This document shows positions 1-8,966 of a stretch of DNA of 64,000 nucleotides, one piece after another. Origin of the DNA: Bacteriovoracaceae bacterium (GTDB taxonomy: Bacteria > Bdellovibrionota > Bacteriovoracia > Bacteriovoracales > Bacteriovoracaceae); contig JABIHA010000074.1 in the NCBI GenBank assembly GCA_018649885.1, forward strand, positions 1 to 64,000. Direction: 5' to 3'. The position numbers and the translations under genes were made by a program. The notes under the pieces are model-generated. The model had not been told where the DNA came from and ran no database searches. It saw nothing but the letters and a program-made list of their open reading frames with translations. The first letter of the stretch is position 1. Each line of letters starts with the position of its first letter.

Positions 1-36
1 ACCAGCTGCAATGTTTTTTAGATCATCAAATGACAT
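1..36 (-). CDS. Possible 5' end of a gene running off the left edge
   Basis: On the minus strand an ATG at 36 opens a frame reading MSFDDLKNIAAG to the window edge. There is an in-frame stop eight codons upstream and no clear Shine-Dalgarno sequence. Only 12 residues are visible, so neither function nor reality can be judged; it is reported because it would explain the left edge. Confidence 0.25.
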   Translation of the reverse strand, partial: MSFDDLKNIAAG

Positions 37-143
37 ATTAAAATATTGGCAGAAAAGTTACGCTTGGCCAAATAATATGAATGACATAGAGCCGCACCGG
101 CGAAAAAGCCTGGTGGGTTCAACAATTTATTGGGCAGTTACCC

Positions 144-343
144 TTTTGCGGTAGAACGTGCTAGCAGCACGTTCTAGTGCTATGAGGTATGTAAAGGAGG
201 GGGACTTCCGGCGCCCGGCCAGGGTCCCCCGTGAATCAAGCACCTTTTGCGGCAAAAATGCGAACAAGCATTTTTGAAGCTAAGAGGTATGTGAAAAAGG
301 TGGACTTCCGGCGCCCGGCCAGGGTCCACCGTGAATCAAGCAC
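144..343. repeat. Tandem pair of ~100-bp structured repeats
   Basis: Two head-to-tail units start at 144 and 245, each with TTTTGCGG, 101 bp apart. Each unit holds a first hairpin whose sequence is not conserved but whose pairing is: 11 bp at 152-162/166-176 in unit 1, and 9 bp at 253-261/268-276 in unit 2. A shared GAGGTATG block follows, then a GC-rich hairpin around CCGGCGCCCGG, and GTGAATCAAGCAC. The outer stem of the second hairpin (199-205/224-230 and 299-305/324-330) carries one compensatory pair, G201:C228 becoming T301:A328. The units are much richer in GC than the surroundings. No transposase, integron attC boxes or known riboswitch motif was recognised. It could be a REP-like DNA element or a tandem structured RNA. 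Confidence 0.85.
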
Positions 344-476
344 TCCCCCCCCAACCGTCAAATTTTTCAACAACCTAAAAAATATACACCTCCCCCTTCT
401 CCCAAATCCCACTCATTGATACCATTCATTCAACTTAAAATTTTGGTGGGCAACTTAAACAAACCGGGGAATACAA

Positions 477-1067
477 ATGAAAAAGATCATCATCCCTCTT
501 GCGGGTGCAATCGTCGCCATGTCAGCAAGCGCTCAATCAACAGAACAAGAAATTTCAACAGCGAAGGTTGAATCAAAAACTAGTAGCAGCTTTGAAAGTA
601 AATCAATTGAGTTATCAGCTGCATATGTTAACTCACAGCTCACCTATGCAAATGGCGAAGAAGACAAAATAGGTGGTAACGGCATAAATCTACAAACAGG
701 CTACCTTTTTCATCTATCTCCAAGTTTAACAACAACAAGTGGTCTAAGAGGAAATTACTTAATCCTAGAAGAAAAAGATTGGAAGATGGAGCACACAAAA
801 ATTAGGTCCTACGACGTTGGTGTTGCTCAACGATTTTCCTATAATATAAACCTCTCCGGTGTCATAATTCGGCCTTTCATTGAAGGCGGTTTCTCTAGAG
901 GTAGAATTCATTTTAGTGAAGACTATTCTGGCACAGCTTTTACAGGTGATTTCAAAATGACTGTTGATTATAACAAATATGGAGGTGCGGCTGGACTTCA
1001 GTTTGTGGTATCATGGACTCAAGAGTCATCTCTGCCGGAATCGGATTTTTATTCTAAATTGATATAA
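477..1067 (+). CDS. Outer-membrane beta-barrel protein, probably frameshifted near its 3' end
   Basis: The 196-residue product has a clear signal peptide (MKKIIIPLAGAIVAMSASAQ) and alternating hydrophobic strands typical of an 8-strand OmpX/OmpW-like barrel. The printed frame ends in DFYSKLI, which lacks the C-terminal aromatic residue needed for outer-membrane insertion. Shifting frame just after GLQF (about 1004-1006) gives GIMDSRVISAGIGFLF followed by TAA at 1055-1057, a textbook last barrel strand ending in Phe. The native gene therefore probably ended at 1057, and a one-base insertion or two-base deletion has extended it. A sequencing error cannot be excluded. It is a stand-alone gene followed by a terminator, and its function is unknown. 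Confidence 0.75.
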   Translation: MKKIIIPLAGAIVAMSASAQSTEQEISTAKVESKTSSSFESKSIELSAAYVNSQLTYANGEEDKIGGNGINLQTGYLFHLSPSLTTTSGLRGNYLILEEKDWKMEHTKIRSYDVGVAQRFSYNINLSGVIIRPFIEGGFSRGRIHFSEDYSGTAFTGDFKMTVDYNKYGGAAGLQFVVSWTQESSLPESDFYSKLI

Positions 1068-1068
1068 T

Positions 1069-1094
1069 GGGGAGCTTGCGTCTCCCCTATTTTT
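1069..1094 (+). terminator. Intrinsic terminator of the barrel gene
   Basis: GGGGAG (1069-1074) pairs with CTCCCC (1082-1087) across a 7-nt loop and is followed by TATTTTT. It lies between convergent genes and touches the stop codon of the minus-strand lipoprotein gene. Confidence 0.7.
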
Positions 1095-2016
1095 GGACTT
1101 TGCTCAGCTGCTTTTTAATATAAAGAATATCACTTTTTTTGATCTTCCTTTTTCTCGCCAAACTCAAACTCTTTTTATAAGCATCAATACTTTTTTTCTG
1201 ATAGGTTTCAGCGCCTGCAATTTCTTGAACTTTTAAATGCTGATACCAAGCAAAGTAAATATCCCCTATATTAAAGGTGGCCCACACTTCCCGGCTTTGA
1301 TCTTGGCCTTTAGTGACTTGAAACTCAGTCCAATACTTGTGTGCCAATATGGCATTTTGGATGGCCTGTTCAAACTTTTTGAGAGAACTCAAAGTTCCAG
1401 ATAAATTATTGTGAGTTATGGCGAGGCTTTTTAACTTGTTATCTTTGTCATCAATATCAGAAGCAACTTTTAAGGCCTCGTTCAACCACTTCTCTGACAG
1501 ATCCCATCTTTTTAGAAAATAGGCATCGACGTCAAGGCTAATGAGTGCATCATGTAACTCCAAGGCGGACCCATATTTTTTAAAAACCTGATACTCTTTT
1601 TGGTGTAAGAATGTGGCCCCTTGATAGTTTTTATTCCATCTTTGCAGCCATCCCAACTTTTTGAGAAATCGACCTTTGAGTCTTTGGAATTTATCGGAGC
1701 TTTTGTGGTAGATTCGGCTGTGGCCTGTCTCTATTATTTCCAGGGCCTTTGGGAAATCTTTATCGGCCATGGCAAGTAGTCCATGAAAATAATTAACCCA
1801 AGCTGCTTCATATGGTCCATCAATTTCAGTGGTATTCAAAAACTGCCTAGCTTTAGCGCTTCCCCCATTATTAATAAGAAAAATGATATCTTTGTATTTT
1901 TCTGGCGGGGCCAAAATACCAGTTGGCCTCGAACTCAAAGAAAAGCTTGAGCACCCAAAAGTAGCACTTAATATCACAATTAATAAAACAATTCTCACTT
2001 CAATCCTGAAATCCAT
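1087..2016 (-). CDS. TPR-like lipoprotein at the end of the pel operon
   Basis: A 309-residue protein starts with a lipoprotein signal peptide (lipobox ATFGC, Cys22). The rest is helical with repeat-like blocks (for example DFPKALEIIETG, NYQGATFLHQKEY, FEQAIQNAILAHKYW) that look like degenerate tetratricopeptide repeats. Its start overlaps the end of pelG by 22 bp, so it is probably translationally coupled and the last gene of the operon. No classical PelC (a short lipoprotein forming a periplasmic ring) is found elsewhere in the cluster. This is the only lipoprotein of the operon and could fill a similar envelope role, but no sequence similarity to PelC was recognised. Confidence 0.8.
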   Translation of the reverse strand: MDFRIEVRIVLLIVILSATFGCSSFSLSSRPTGILAPPEKYKDIIFLINNGGSAKARQFLNTTEIDGPYEAAWVNYFHGLLAMADKDFPKALEIIETGHSRIYHKSSDKFQRLKGRFLKKLGWLQRWNKNYQGATFLHQKEYQVFKKYGSALELHDALISLDVDAYFLKRWDLSEKWLNEALKVASDIDDKDNKLKSLAITHNNLSGTLSSLKKFEQAIQNAILAHKYWTEFQVTKGQDQSREVWATFNIGDIYFAWYQHLKVQEIAGAETYQKKSIDAYKKSLSLARKRKIKKSDILYIKKQLSKVQK

Positions 2017-3389
2017 TTCATAGAAATTGGTTGTTCCATGAAGGTATAGTAGTTCAAATTTTTTAATCTTCTATTAAGATTAAAGTAGGAAAGAAGAAGC
2101 GTCAAAAAGCAGCTAATGACATAGCCCAAACCGTGGAAACGGTAACCAAATTTAAGGCTAACAGTGGTCAACAGGGCGTTGGAGACAAAGAATAGGAAAT
2201 ATGACCAAAAGACCGAGTGTTCGTCTCGGAAATAAAGAGACAATATATTCATGACCAAAAACATCACCTGGAGGTAGGCACCAATTATGCCATAGCGCAG
2301 TGGAGATTCAATTAATGGAGATAGGTAGAACACACTCAGAATTTTAGGCATAAAATACCAACACATGATGCTGACAAAAGTCTGTATCTTTAACATCATC
2401 CCAAAGGTTTCTTGTAATTTTTCACCAATTGTTCTACTGGCCTCTTCTAGAAAAGGAAGAGATTTCTTTTGTTCAATAGATTTAAAATAAAAATTATAAT
2501 AGGTATAAAAACTTGTTTCTACTTTTACTAAAAATATAGCAAGAGACGGAATAATAGAAAGGTAGGCCAAGAACATCGCCGTATCATAATATGGGTTAGT
2601 ATAAAAAGGACCGACTATTTGAACACCAATACTTGAATACCAAAATATGAGTTTATCAACCCAGATACCCATATAGTAGAACATTCCTATTCCAATTAGA
2701 ACCTTGCCTTTAAGGAAATATCCTCCCAGCTCATGGGTTGTGTATTCCTTACCTGAGAACTCAACGTAAACGAGTATAGAAAGTGACAAGGCCAAAACCC
2801 AAATACCAAGTGCGTAACCAAAAATAAAACCTGTCAGGCCAAAGCTTTTTCCCAAAATCGTGCTGAAGACCAAACTTAAGATCCCGCCCCCAACAAAACT
2901 TGCAATAATTTTTCCATACCCTTTAGCAGCACTAAGAAAAACCATCCCAACCCAAGTAGACAGAACACTAATTAAAAAAAGCACACCACCAACTTTGGCA
3001 TAGAGATCAATCGGAACAAAATAGTAAAAAAGATATCCTAGCACGGCGCCAGAAGCGACACATATTGATATCACCGTAAAAAAAACTCTTCTGAAGGTGC
3101 TCACATCATAGTGATAAATTTTATCACTAATATACCTTGTTAGAGGCAGTTCAATCATTCCAAATAGAATGAGACTTCCTGCATAGGTATAAGAAATAAT
3201 AGATTTAAATACTAAAAGCTCTTTGCCCACTAACCACTGTCTCGCATAAAGCGAAATGATGGCAATGCTTAGTATGGAAATTAGCCATGGCCCACTCGAT
3301 AAGACAATGGAGTAAAAGGCACCCTTAACTCTAGAAACTGAGCTATCATCTGAAAAATATTTATTAAGTCTAAACCCTATTCCCGCCAT
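1995..3389 (-). CDS. pelG: PelG, Wzx/MATE-like inner-membrane component of Pel export
   Basis: 464 residues (Pseudomonas PelG is about 456). The N-terminus MAGIGFRLNKYF and the ~12 hydrophobic helices match the PelG family, polytopic inner-membrane proteins of the MOP flippase superfamily. PelG works with PelD, PelE and PelF to move the nascent cationic GalNAc/GlcN-type polymer across the inner membrane. The start has GGAAAGG five bases upstream and overlaps the end of pelF by 13 bp, indicating coupling. The order pelF-pelG is the same as in known pel operons. The assignment rests on N-terminal motif, length, topology and neighbours. Confidence 0.92.
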   Translation of the reverse strand: MAGIGFRLNKYFSDDSSVSRVKGAFYSIVLSSGPWLISILSIAIISLYARQWLVGKELLVFKSIISYTYAGSLILFGMIELPLTRYISDKIYHYDVSTFRRVFFTVISICVASGAVLGYLFYYFVPIDLYAKVGGVLFLISVLSTWVGMVFLSAAKGYGKIIASFVGGGILSLVFSTILGKSFGLTGFIFGYALGIWVLALSLSILVYVEFSGKEYTTHELGGYFLKGKVLIGIGMFYYMGIWVDKLIFWYSSIGVQIVGPFYTNPYYDTAMFLAYLSIIPSLAIFLVKVETSFYTYYNFYFKSIEQKKSLPFLEEASRTIGEKLQETFGMMLKIQTFVSIMCWYFMPKILSVFYLSPLIESPLRYGIIGAYLQVMFLVMNILSLYFRDEHSVFWSYFLFFVSNALLTTVSLKFGYRFHGLGYVISCFLTLLLSYFNLNRRLKNLNYYTFMEQPISMKWISGLK

Positions 3390-4873
3390 GATGCCTTTCC
3401 GCCTACAAGTGAAAATTTGTTGTATAGATTCAAATGATTACTTAGGTAATGCTCTTCTGTGTAATACCGTTTTACCCTAATTTTTCCCACCTCGCCCATC
3501 TCTTTCATCTTCACAGGATTCAACAAGATAGTGGCAATGGAGTTTCCAAGCTCTTCAGGGTGGCCAAAAGGAACAACGTCGCCTGCAGGACCTAGATCTC
3601 TATCAGCTTGCTCCATTCCAAAAATTAATTCAGAACATGAGCCTACGTCTGTTGTGACACATGGGATGCCATAGGTGAAGGCCTCTAGCAAAACGATGGG
3701 TTGACCTTCACTTATACTTGAAAGGACCATAATATCTAGCTTAGGATAATAATCCACAAGATTAACATTCCCCGTAAACTCAATACAACTGTCAAGGCCC
3801 AGAAGGGAAATTAAATCCTTACACTCTAAGTAATAGTCGGGATCTTCTTCATAAGGTCCCATTACAATGACTTTAATATTTTCCACCCTCTCAAAAACCA
3901 AAGAAATACTTTTTATAAAGGTCTTTATGTCTTTAATGGGGACAACTCTGCCAACAAGGCCTATGACAAGCTCATCTCCTCTGTCAGAATCTCTTTTGGC
4001 ATCACCAATTTTTATTCCGTTTGGAATAATCTGACATTTAGACTTTTGAGCTCCAAATTTAATCTGTTTTTCTCGATTACCATTGTAAAGAGTTGTAATA
4101 GTATCAGCGTATTCATAAGCAGTTTTGCTCATGAAGTGAAACATATTTATCCACCAATTTTTGAAAAAAGGAAGCTTCTTTTCAATTTTCAGGCCAGATT
4201 CAAAATTATAAAGCCAGTCAGCCTGGGAAATTTCAATCTCCCTCTCATGGCTATAAATTCCATGCTCTGATATGATAAAAGGAGCACCATACCTTACCTT
4301 GGCAACAGCACCTAAAAGACCTGCATATCCAGTACTGAGAGAGTGATAAATGCTGGCCCTTGGAATTTCAGTTGATAGAATTTTAAAAATTGGAAGATTC
4401 AAATACCTCCAGCTATAGAAAAAATCGATAAAAGGAGGTGCCTCACGTAAAGAGAAAAGCTTTTGGTGCATATTTAAAATGCTATCCCACCCCTGCTTTG
4501 ATTTTAAAATATCAAATAAATTGATTTTTGCGGAATTTGAATCAATAAATTGTCGATAAAATGCTTCGAGTTTAAAGGCCTCGCCACTAGATACATGCTG
4601 ATGATAATCTTCGAATGTAGATGAATCAAAATCTCTGCCTAAATCAACTGCCTCTGTCTCAATGTCCTCTTCGTATAAAAATATTTCTTTTATAAACTCT
4701 ACATTGTCAGGAATTTCATATCTCGGTTTTTTTACATCGCCACTTTTTGCGCCTATATAAACAATTCCATAGGTTATATGAGGTGTCCCCTTGATTAGTT
4801 GGTAAACACATGCTGAAACTCCCCCTCGAACATAAGGATAAGTCCCCTCAAGAAGTAAGCAAACATCAGTCAT
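3377..4873 (-). CDS. pelF: PelF, cytosolic Pel glycosyltransferase (GT4)
   Basis: The start is taken at 4873 (MTDVCLLLEGTYPYVRGGVS), which has AGAGGTG six bases upstream and overlaps the previous stop as ATGA. A longer in-frame start at 4969 would lie inside the upstream gene. The 498 residues match PelF: an N-terminal DUF3492-type donor domain with the EGTYPYVRGGVS hallmark, and a C-terminal GT-B half with the retaining-enzyme EX7E motif (EGQPIVLLE). In Pseudomonas, PelF polymerises Pel from UDP-GalNAc/UDP-GlcNAc in the cytosol and associates with PelDEG. The linked epimerase gene galE could supply the sugar nucleotide. Confidence 0.95.
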   Translation of the reverse strand: MTDVCLLLEGTYPYVRGGVSACVYQLIKGTPHITYGIVYIGAKSGDVKKPRYEIPDNVEFIKEIFLYEEDIETEAVDLGRDFDSSTFEDYHQHVSSGEAFKLEAFYRQFIDSNSAKINLFDILKSKQGWDSILNMHQKLFSLREAPPFIDFFYSWRYLNLPIFKILSTEIPRASIYHSLSTGYAGLLGAVAKVRYGAPFIISEHGIYSHEREIEISQADWLYNFESGLKIEKKLPFFKNWWINMFHFMSKTAYEYADTITTLYNGNREKQIKFGAQKSKCQIIPNGIKIGDAKRDSDRGDELVIGLVGRVVPIKDIKTFIKSISLVFERVENIKVIVMGPYEEDPDYYLECKDLISLLGLDSCIEFTGNVNLVDYYPKLDIMVLSSISEGQPIVLLEAFTYGIPCVTTDVGSCSELIFGMEQADRDLGPAGDVVPFGHPEELGNSIATILLNPVKMKEMGEVGKIRVKRYYTEEHYLSNHLNLYNKFSLVGGKASWRE

Positions 4874-6777
4874 AGGCACCTCTGTAAGTAGGGATACCAA
4901 TAAATGTGTGTTTCGCCTTGGTCTGCAATGAAGTTCAAAACAAAACCGAGCTGTTCTTTTCCAAAACAATCAGTCATAAGCTGTCTTGCACTTAAACTGT
5001 CTAGATCAGATAGTTCATGCCAATTACTATTTTCAACCCAAGCGACAATTCCTTCAGGACTTATACTATCGCCTTTTAAACTTTGCCGAAATTTATTGAC
5101 CAGACAAAACCCATTTTCAATATGCCCAACAGATCTGCTTTTAGCTAGGCAAGAATATATCTTTGATGAGAGATCATCTGGTAAACTCGCTAGGTTTAAA
5201 TCAATAATTTCCAGACACAATCTCAAGGGAAGATCGAGAAGTACTAATTCTGAGTAAAACGGCACAGATTTTACCATCTGAGAATGATTCTTTATCACTT
5301 CTGGAAAAAGAGTGAAAAATCTTGCTAAAACACGGTTTGCAGTTTTACCAATTCCGAATTCTTCAGCCTGTTCAAAGATGGTGGTAATAGATTTCAAATA
5401 AAGTCTCTTGGGATTTTGGTAAAAAAGATCAATGATTTTTAGAGCTATATTTTTATCATTACCTACTATTTTAAAAATGCTGGTCAGTTTGTCATCTTCG
5501 ATGAACTCTAAATTTTGCTCAACAAAATTAAGTAGACAAATATCTTCAAAATTAGAACGGTCTTTAATTTCAATCAAATGATCTGACAGCTTGTTTACAT
5601 TTTCTTTATCAAACCCACGATGGTGAGAAAGGATTGTCCATGAAAAATACTTAAAGACACGATCATCAGACTTCAAGCAATCAAGTAATAATTCATGAGA
5701 TGCTAGTTTTGAAACCATTAATATCTCTAGAAGCAACGATTTCAAGTAAGGGTTCTTCTTTTGCACCAGTAGCGTTTGAAACGCTGGAATCTTAACATCA
5801 CAAATATTTGAAGAAACCGCAAGGAGTACCAGGGTTTCTAATTGAGGATTGATTTTTTTGTGTTTTTTCAAATAGTAACTAATTATGTCATTAACATCTA
5901 GGTTAAGTAGTAAATTAAAAAATGAAGACTGCATTTCAAACCCTGAGAAGCTACTATAAAGTTCACTCATAAATCTCATGCTTAAACTATCATTTTTAAG
6001 ACCTTCAATAATAGATAATTTCACACTATGAGATTTTTCTTCCCGGAACCACTTAAGAAAACGTCTTCGGAAAAATGCGCCTTGATAACGAGACAAAGAG
6101 ACTAGCACTTTTGTCCTAATTTTTGAGCTGTCATGGTTTCTAAAGCTTGCGAGAAGTGAAAAATCTTTGAAAAGAAGGAATGCCGATATATATGATATAT
6201 ATTCTGAGAGCTCAGAGACATCAGGGATTCCCTTTTTTAAATTGGCCCTTGCTATGACAATCCCTCGATGCTCATGAAAGCTTTTCAATACACCAAGACT
6301 AAGAACCACAAGCTCAGAATCACATCGGTGAAGATTTTCAATAACAAATGGCAAAAATTCAATCAGATTATTCTCTCCAATAAACCGAGTAAAAAAGCTT
6401 CGTCCTTTTCCCGAAAGCGAAAGCGTTGCTTTTTTGAGAGAAATTAATTTTATGGTTCTTGTAATAATCTCGTCTGCTAAATACTCTTTAAGCATTTTCT
6501 CGCTATTTATTGAAATTGAAATTGAATCACTAACACCGAGTTCGCATAAGAGAGAAATTGTAAATGAAGAAAGCTCTATCTCTGATTCTGCTAAAATTTT
6601 ACTACACAGTGTAAAAAAGTCATCTGCCTTTACGGGGCATTCAGGGAGGCCTATGACACTCGCTAGAGTTTTAAGGTCAATCTCCTCACGCATTGAAAAG
6701 AATCGATCATATGCAACACTGCGGACTTGATATGAAGGACTATTAAAATCGCTTATGATATTTTCTACCACGCTCAT
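4870..6777 (-). CDS. Large HEAT-like helical repeat protein inside the pel operon
   Basis: 635 residues with no signal peptide and no obvious catalytic motif. The sequence is helix after helix with spacing like HEAT/ARM repeats (for example SPSYQVRSVAYDRFFSMREEID, HDSSKIRTKVLVSLSRYQGAF, SDDRVFKYFSWTILSHHRG). It is probably a cytosolic scaffold. The start is well defined: GAGGAGGG precedes ATG at 6777, which overlaps the pelE stop as ATGA. The gene sits between pelE and pelF, where no canonical pel operon has a gene. It may dock the glycosyltransferase to the PelDEG membrane complex; this is inferred from position alone. Confidence 0.8.
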   Translation of the reverse strand: MSVVENIISDFNSPSYQVRSVAYDRFFSMREEIDLKTLASVIGLPECPVKADDFFTLCSKILAESEIELSSFTISLLCELGVSDSISISINSEKMLKEYLADEIITRTIKLISLKKATLSLSGKGRSFFTRFIGENNLIEFLPFVIENLHRCDSELVVLSLGVLKSFHEHRGIVIARANLKKGIPDVSELSEYISYISAFLLFKDFSLLASFRNHDSSKIRTKVLVSLSRYQGAFFRRRFLKWFREEKSHSVKLSIIEGLKNDSLSMRFMSELYSSFSGFEMQSSFFNLLLNLDVNDIISYYLKKHKKINPQLETLVLLAVSSNICDVKIPAFQTLLVQKKNPYLKSLLLEILMVSKLASHELLLDCLKSDDRVFKYFSWTILSHHRGFDKENVNKLSDHLIEIKDRSNFEDICLLNFVEQNLEFIEDDKLTSIFKIVGNDKNIALKIIDLFYQNPKRLYLKSITTIFEQAEEFGIGKTANRVLARFFTLFPEVIKNHSQMVKSVPFYSELVLLDLPLRLCLEIIDLNLASLPDDLSSKIYSCLAKSRSVGHIENGFCLVNKFRQSLKGDSISPEGIVAWVENSNWHELSDLDSLSARQLMTDCFGKEQLGFVLNFIADQGETHIYWYPYLQRCL

Positions 6778-7742
6778 TTACGTCCCTCCTCATTAGTAAC
6801 CAGCTGATAATATTCTTCTTTCTGGTTTAAATAGTAGAATGCTTTCGTTTTTAAAGATAAGGCCTTTTCATATAGCATCTCTTTTTCACATAAAAGATTC
6901 TTGGCCTTTTCAAAAAAAGATAGCACTAATTGGTATTGTCCTTTTAAATAGTATATCTCAATAACACGGTAGTAACTTTCTACACTTGTAGTATTAAGTT
7001 GAATTGATGATAGAAAGTCGTATAGAGATTTTTCTAAAAACCTTTGAGATGTAAGTCCGTCAAGTAAATCATATTTGTAAAATTTCAAATAGGCAGTTGC
7101 TCTATCAAACAGTAAGTCAGAAGAGTGAGGATATAGTGAAATAGATTTGCTAATATCATGGATATGGTCAATAAATCTTTTTTCAATTTTATCTAATGCA
7201 CCATTTGCAAAGTAACTAACTTCATATGAAGGATCTTTTAGGGCCATTTTAAGAAGTGTTACACTCTCTTTACTTGTGGTCCTCGATAAACGTTCGATGG
7301 CACTCAATTTCAGTTGATTATTACCTGACATAAATATTTCGCCGTAACTGGCGAGATCAGTTGGCAGTTTCTCCCATTTCTCAACAATTTTTTGATTAAT
7401 ACTTGCAATTTTTCCGTCTATTTCCAAAGAGTAATCACGATACGACTTTTCAAAAAAGGTATCAACAATAAACCCTTCAAATTCAGAGTCCGAAACCTTC
7501 CTTGAAAAAATATAAAATACTAGTACAGACAACATTCCAATAATGGGTAAGAATAAATCTAAGAGAAAAACCAATACCATTCTACTCTTTTCAACACCAC
7601 CTTTGTAAAAAACAAGTAGTACAAAAACACTAATAAGCGGAGAAGCGATACAAAGCCATAGATTAAGCTCAAGAGCTAGAACTCTAAACAAAACGAGAGA
7701 AATGGTTTTAAATAGAAATAATGAACAGATCAGTTTTGTCAT
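6774..7742 (-). CDS. pelE: PelE-like membrane-anchored helical repeat protein
   Basis: 322 residues, close to the ~329 of Pseudomonas PelE. Two or three hydrophobic segments lie in the first ~85 residues, followed by a cytosolic helical region with HEAT/TPR-like repeats (LAYFAN-type block near SYEVSYFANGALDKIEKRF, then HSSDLLFDRATAYLKFYK). This membrane-plus-repeat architecture, between pelD and pelF, is that of PelE, which helps assemble the inner-membrane Pel synthase. The start codon follows the pelD stop directly with no clear Shine-Dalgarno, so translation is probably coupled. Sequence conservation is low, so the assignment is mainly from architecture and synteny. Confidence 0.75.
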   Translation of the reverse strand: MTKLICSLFLFKTISLVLFRVLALELNLWLCIASPLISVFVLLVFYKGGVEKSRMVLVFLLDLFLPIIGMLSVLVFYIFSRKVSDSEFEGFIVDTFFEKSYRDYSLEIDGKIASINQKIVEKWEKLPTDLASYGEIFMSGNNQLKLSAIERLSRTTSKESVTLLKMALKDPSYEVSYFANGALDKIEKRFIDHIHDISKSISLYPHSSDLLFDRATAYLKFYKYDLLDGLTSQRFLEKSLYDFLSSIQLNTTSVESYYRVIEIYYLKGQYQLVLSFFEKAKNLLCEKEMLYEKALSLKTKAFYYLNQKEEYYQLVTNEEGRK

Positions 7743-8966
7743 TTAATTCAATATTGGTTGCATATTCACACCAATATCTCCTCCCATTTCACGATCAAAT
7801 TCTTTCAAATATGTTATAAATTCGTCATCACTATCACAGTCTAAGTTTATATAGATATACTCCAGCTCACTTTCACCCTTTGCCAAAAGTTCATTTTGGT
7901 GCAATTTCTTTGGCCAAAGTTTTTTAACTATATCTTCAGTTGTTTTTCTTCCATCGACTGAACTACCTCGATAGTCGATGCTAATTTTAGTTTGCCTGCT
8001 GGATTTCAATGCTTTCGACGGGTTTAACACATGAAGAGATTTCGAAGTCAGAATATTTCCCTGATCATAAAATATTTGACCGCACTCCAAGGCCAATCTC
8101 TTTTTTTGAATCTCAATAGACCTCTCAATCAGCTTAACAACTGGTTTAAGTTCATCCATCTTAACATCTACAAAATTTTCAAAAGGAATATCCTCAATCA
8201 CAATCGCCCCAGTAGTCTGATTGGAGGCCTTGAGCCGAAATGCGACCCCTCCTATAAAATCAAATGGCCAGCTCTCGTGGTTTGCTAGTATACTACTACA
8301 CTCAGGATGCTCTTCAAAACACGGTAAGACCTTTTTGGCATTTTCATCAAAGTAAGACCAAGCTGAGTCACCATCAATTGATGTAACGATACTTATATTT
8401 TCACTGCCTAAGTAACCTTTAAATAACTCCACCACTCCTTGTGCCCATGCTTCCTCACGACCACTAAATATCTTTTCAAAAGATTCTGTTAGAGATGCCT
8501 CACTTGATACACGCCCTAGAAACTTTCGCCCCAGCTCTTTAAGTTCCTCTTCAAGCTCCAAGGATTTCGTAAGCACTGTCTCGAGGTGTATTCTTTGCTC
8601 TTCATGTTTTTTAAGAATTTCCAAATTCTTTCTTCTAAATCTATTAACAGACTCAGCAATAACAACTGGTATAATTAAAATAGAAAGCCCAAGAGATAGA
8701 TAAGGCGCGGTAAAGATGGTATCAATTTTCTGAAAGTCTGCCTGAAAATTAACCGTCCAAAAATAAAAGATTGATAAGGCAATACTAAAGACACCTACCT
8801 CAGCTGCATTTAACAATATTGAAGTAAAAAGTGCCAAGACTAAAAATGGATTTGGGGAGTGTCCCGTAAAGGCAAGATTATCAGGTGATTCAACTCTTCC
8901 TAGAAGGTGAATTCCTGCAATGGCAATTATTGTAAAAATGACAAATTTGACTTTTCTATTAATCAT
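7743..8966 (-). CDS. pelD: PelD-like membrane GAF protein without a visible c-di-GMP site
   Basis: 407 residues: about four N-terminal membrane helices (8-26, 40-70, 88-105), a short coiled coil (115-145), a GAF-like domain (about 150-290) and a C-terminal domain resembling a degenerate GGDEF (to LKEFDREMGGDIGVN). This is the order of Pseudomonas PelD, the c-di-GMP receptor of the Pel synthase. PelD binds c-di-GMP through an RxxD inhibitory-site motif plus a further Arg. Reading all arginines here, none is followed by xxD, so binding by the known mode looks absent. The start has AGAGGTC upstream and overlaps the receiver stop as ATGA. Confidence 0.75.
   Translation of the reverse strand: MINRKVKFVIFTIIAIAGIHLLGRVESPDNLAFTGHSPNPFLVLALFTSILLNAAEVGVFSIALSIFYFWTVNFQADFQKIDTIFTAPYLSLGLSILIIPVVIAESVNRFRRKNLEILKKHEEQRIHLETVLTKSLELEEELKELGRKFLGRVSSEASLTESFEKIFSGREEAWAQGVVELFKGYLGSENISIVTSIDGDSAWSYFDENAKKVLPCFEEHPECSSILANHESWPFDFIGGVAFRLKASNQTTGAIVIEDIPFENFVDVKMDELKPVVKLIERSIEIQKKRLALECGQIFYDQGNILTSKSLHVLNPSKALKSSRQTKISIDYRGSSVDGRKTTEDIVKKLWPKKLHQNELLAKGESELEYIYINLDCDSDDEFITYLKEFDREMGGDIGVNMQPILN

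Noticed and set aside
91-143. Possible integron attC-like site before the repeats
   Set aside because: No matching RYYYAAC/GTTRRRY box pair at the right spacing and no integrase in the window.
231-419. 62-codon open frame over the tandem repeat
   Set aside because: It runs through both hairpins, has no ribosome-binding site and changes character between repeat units.
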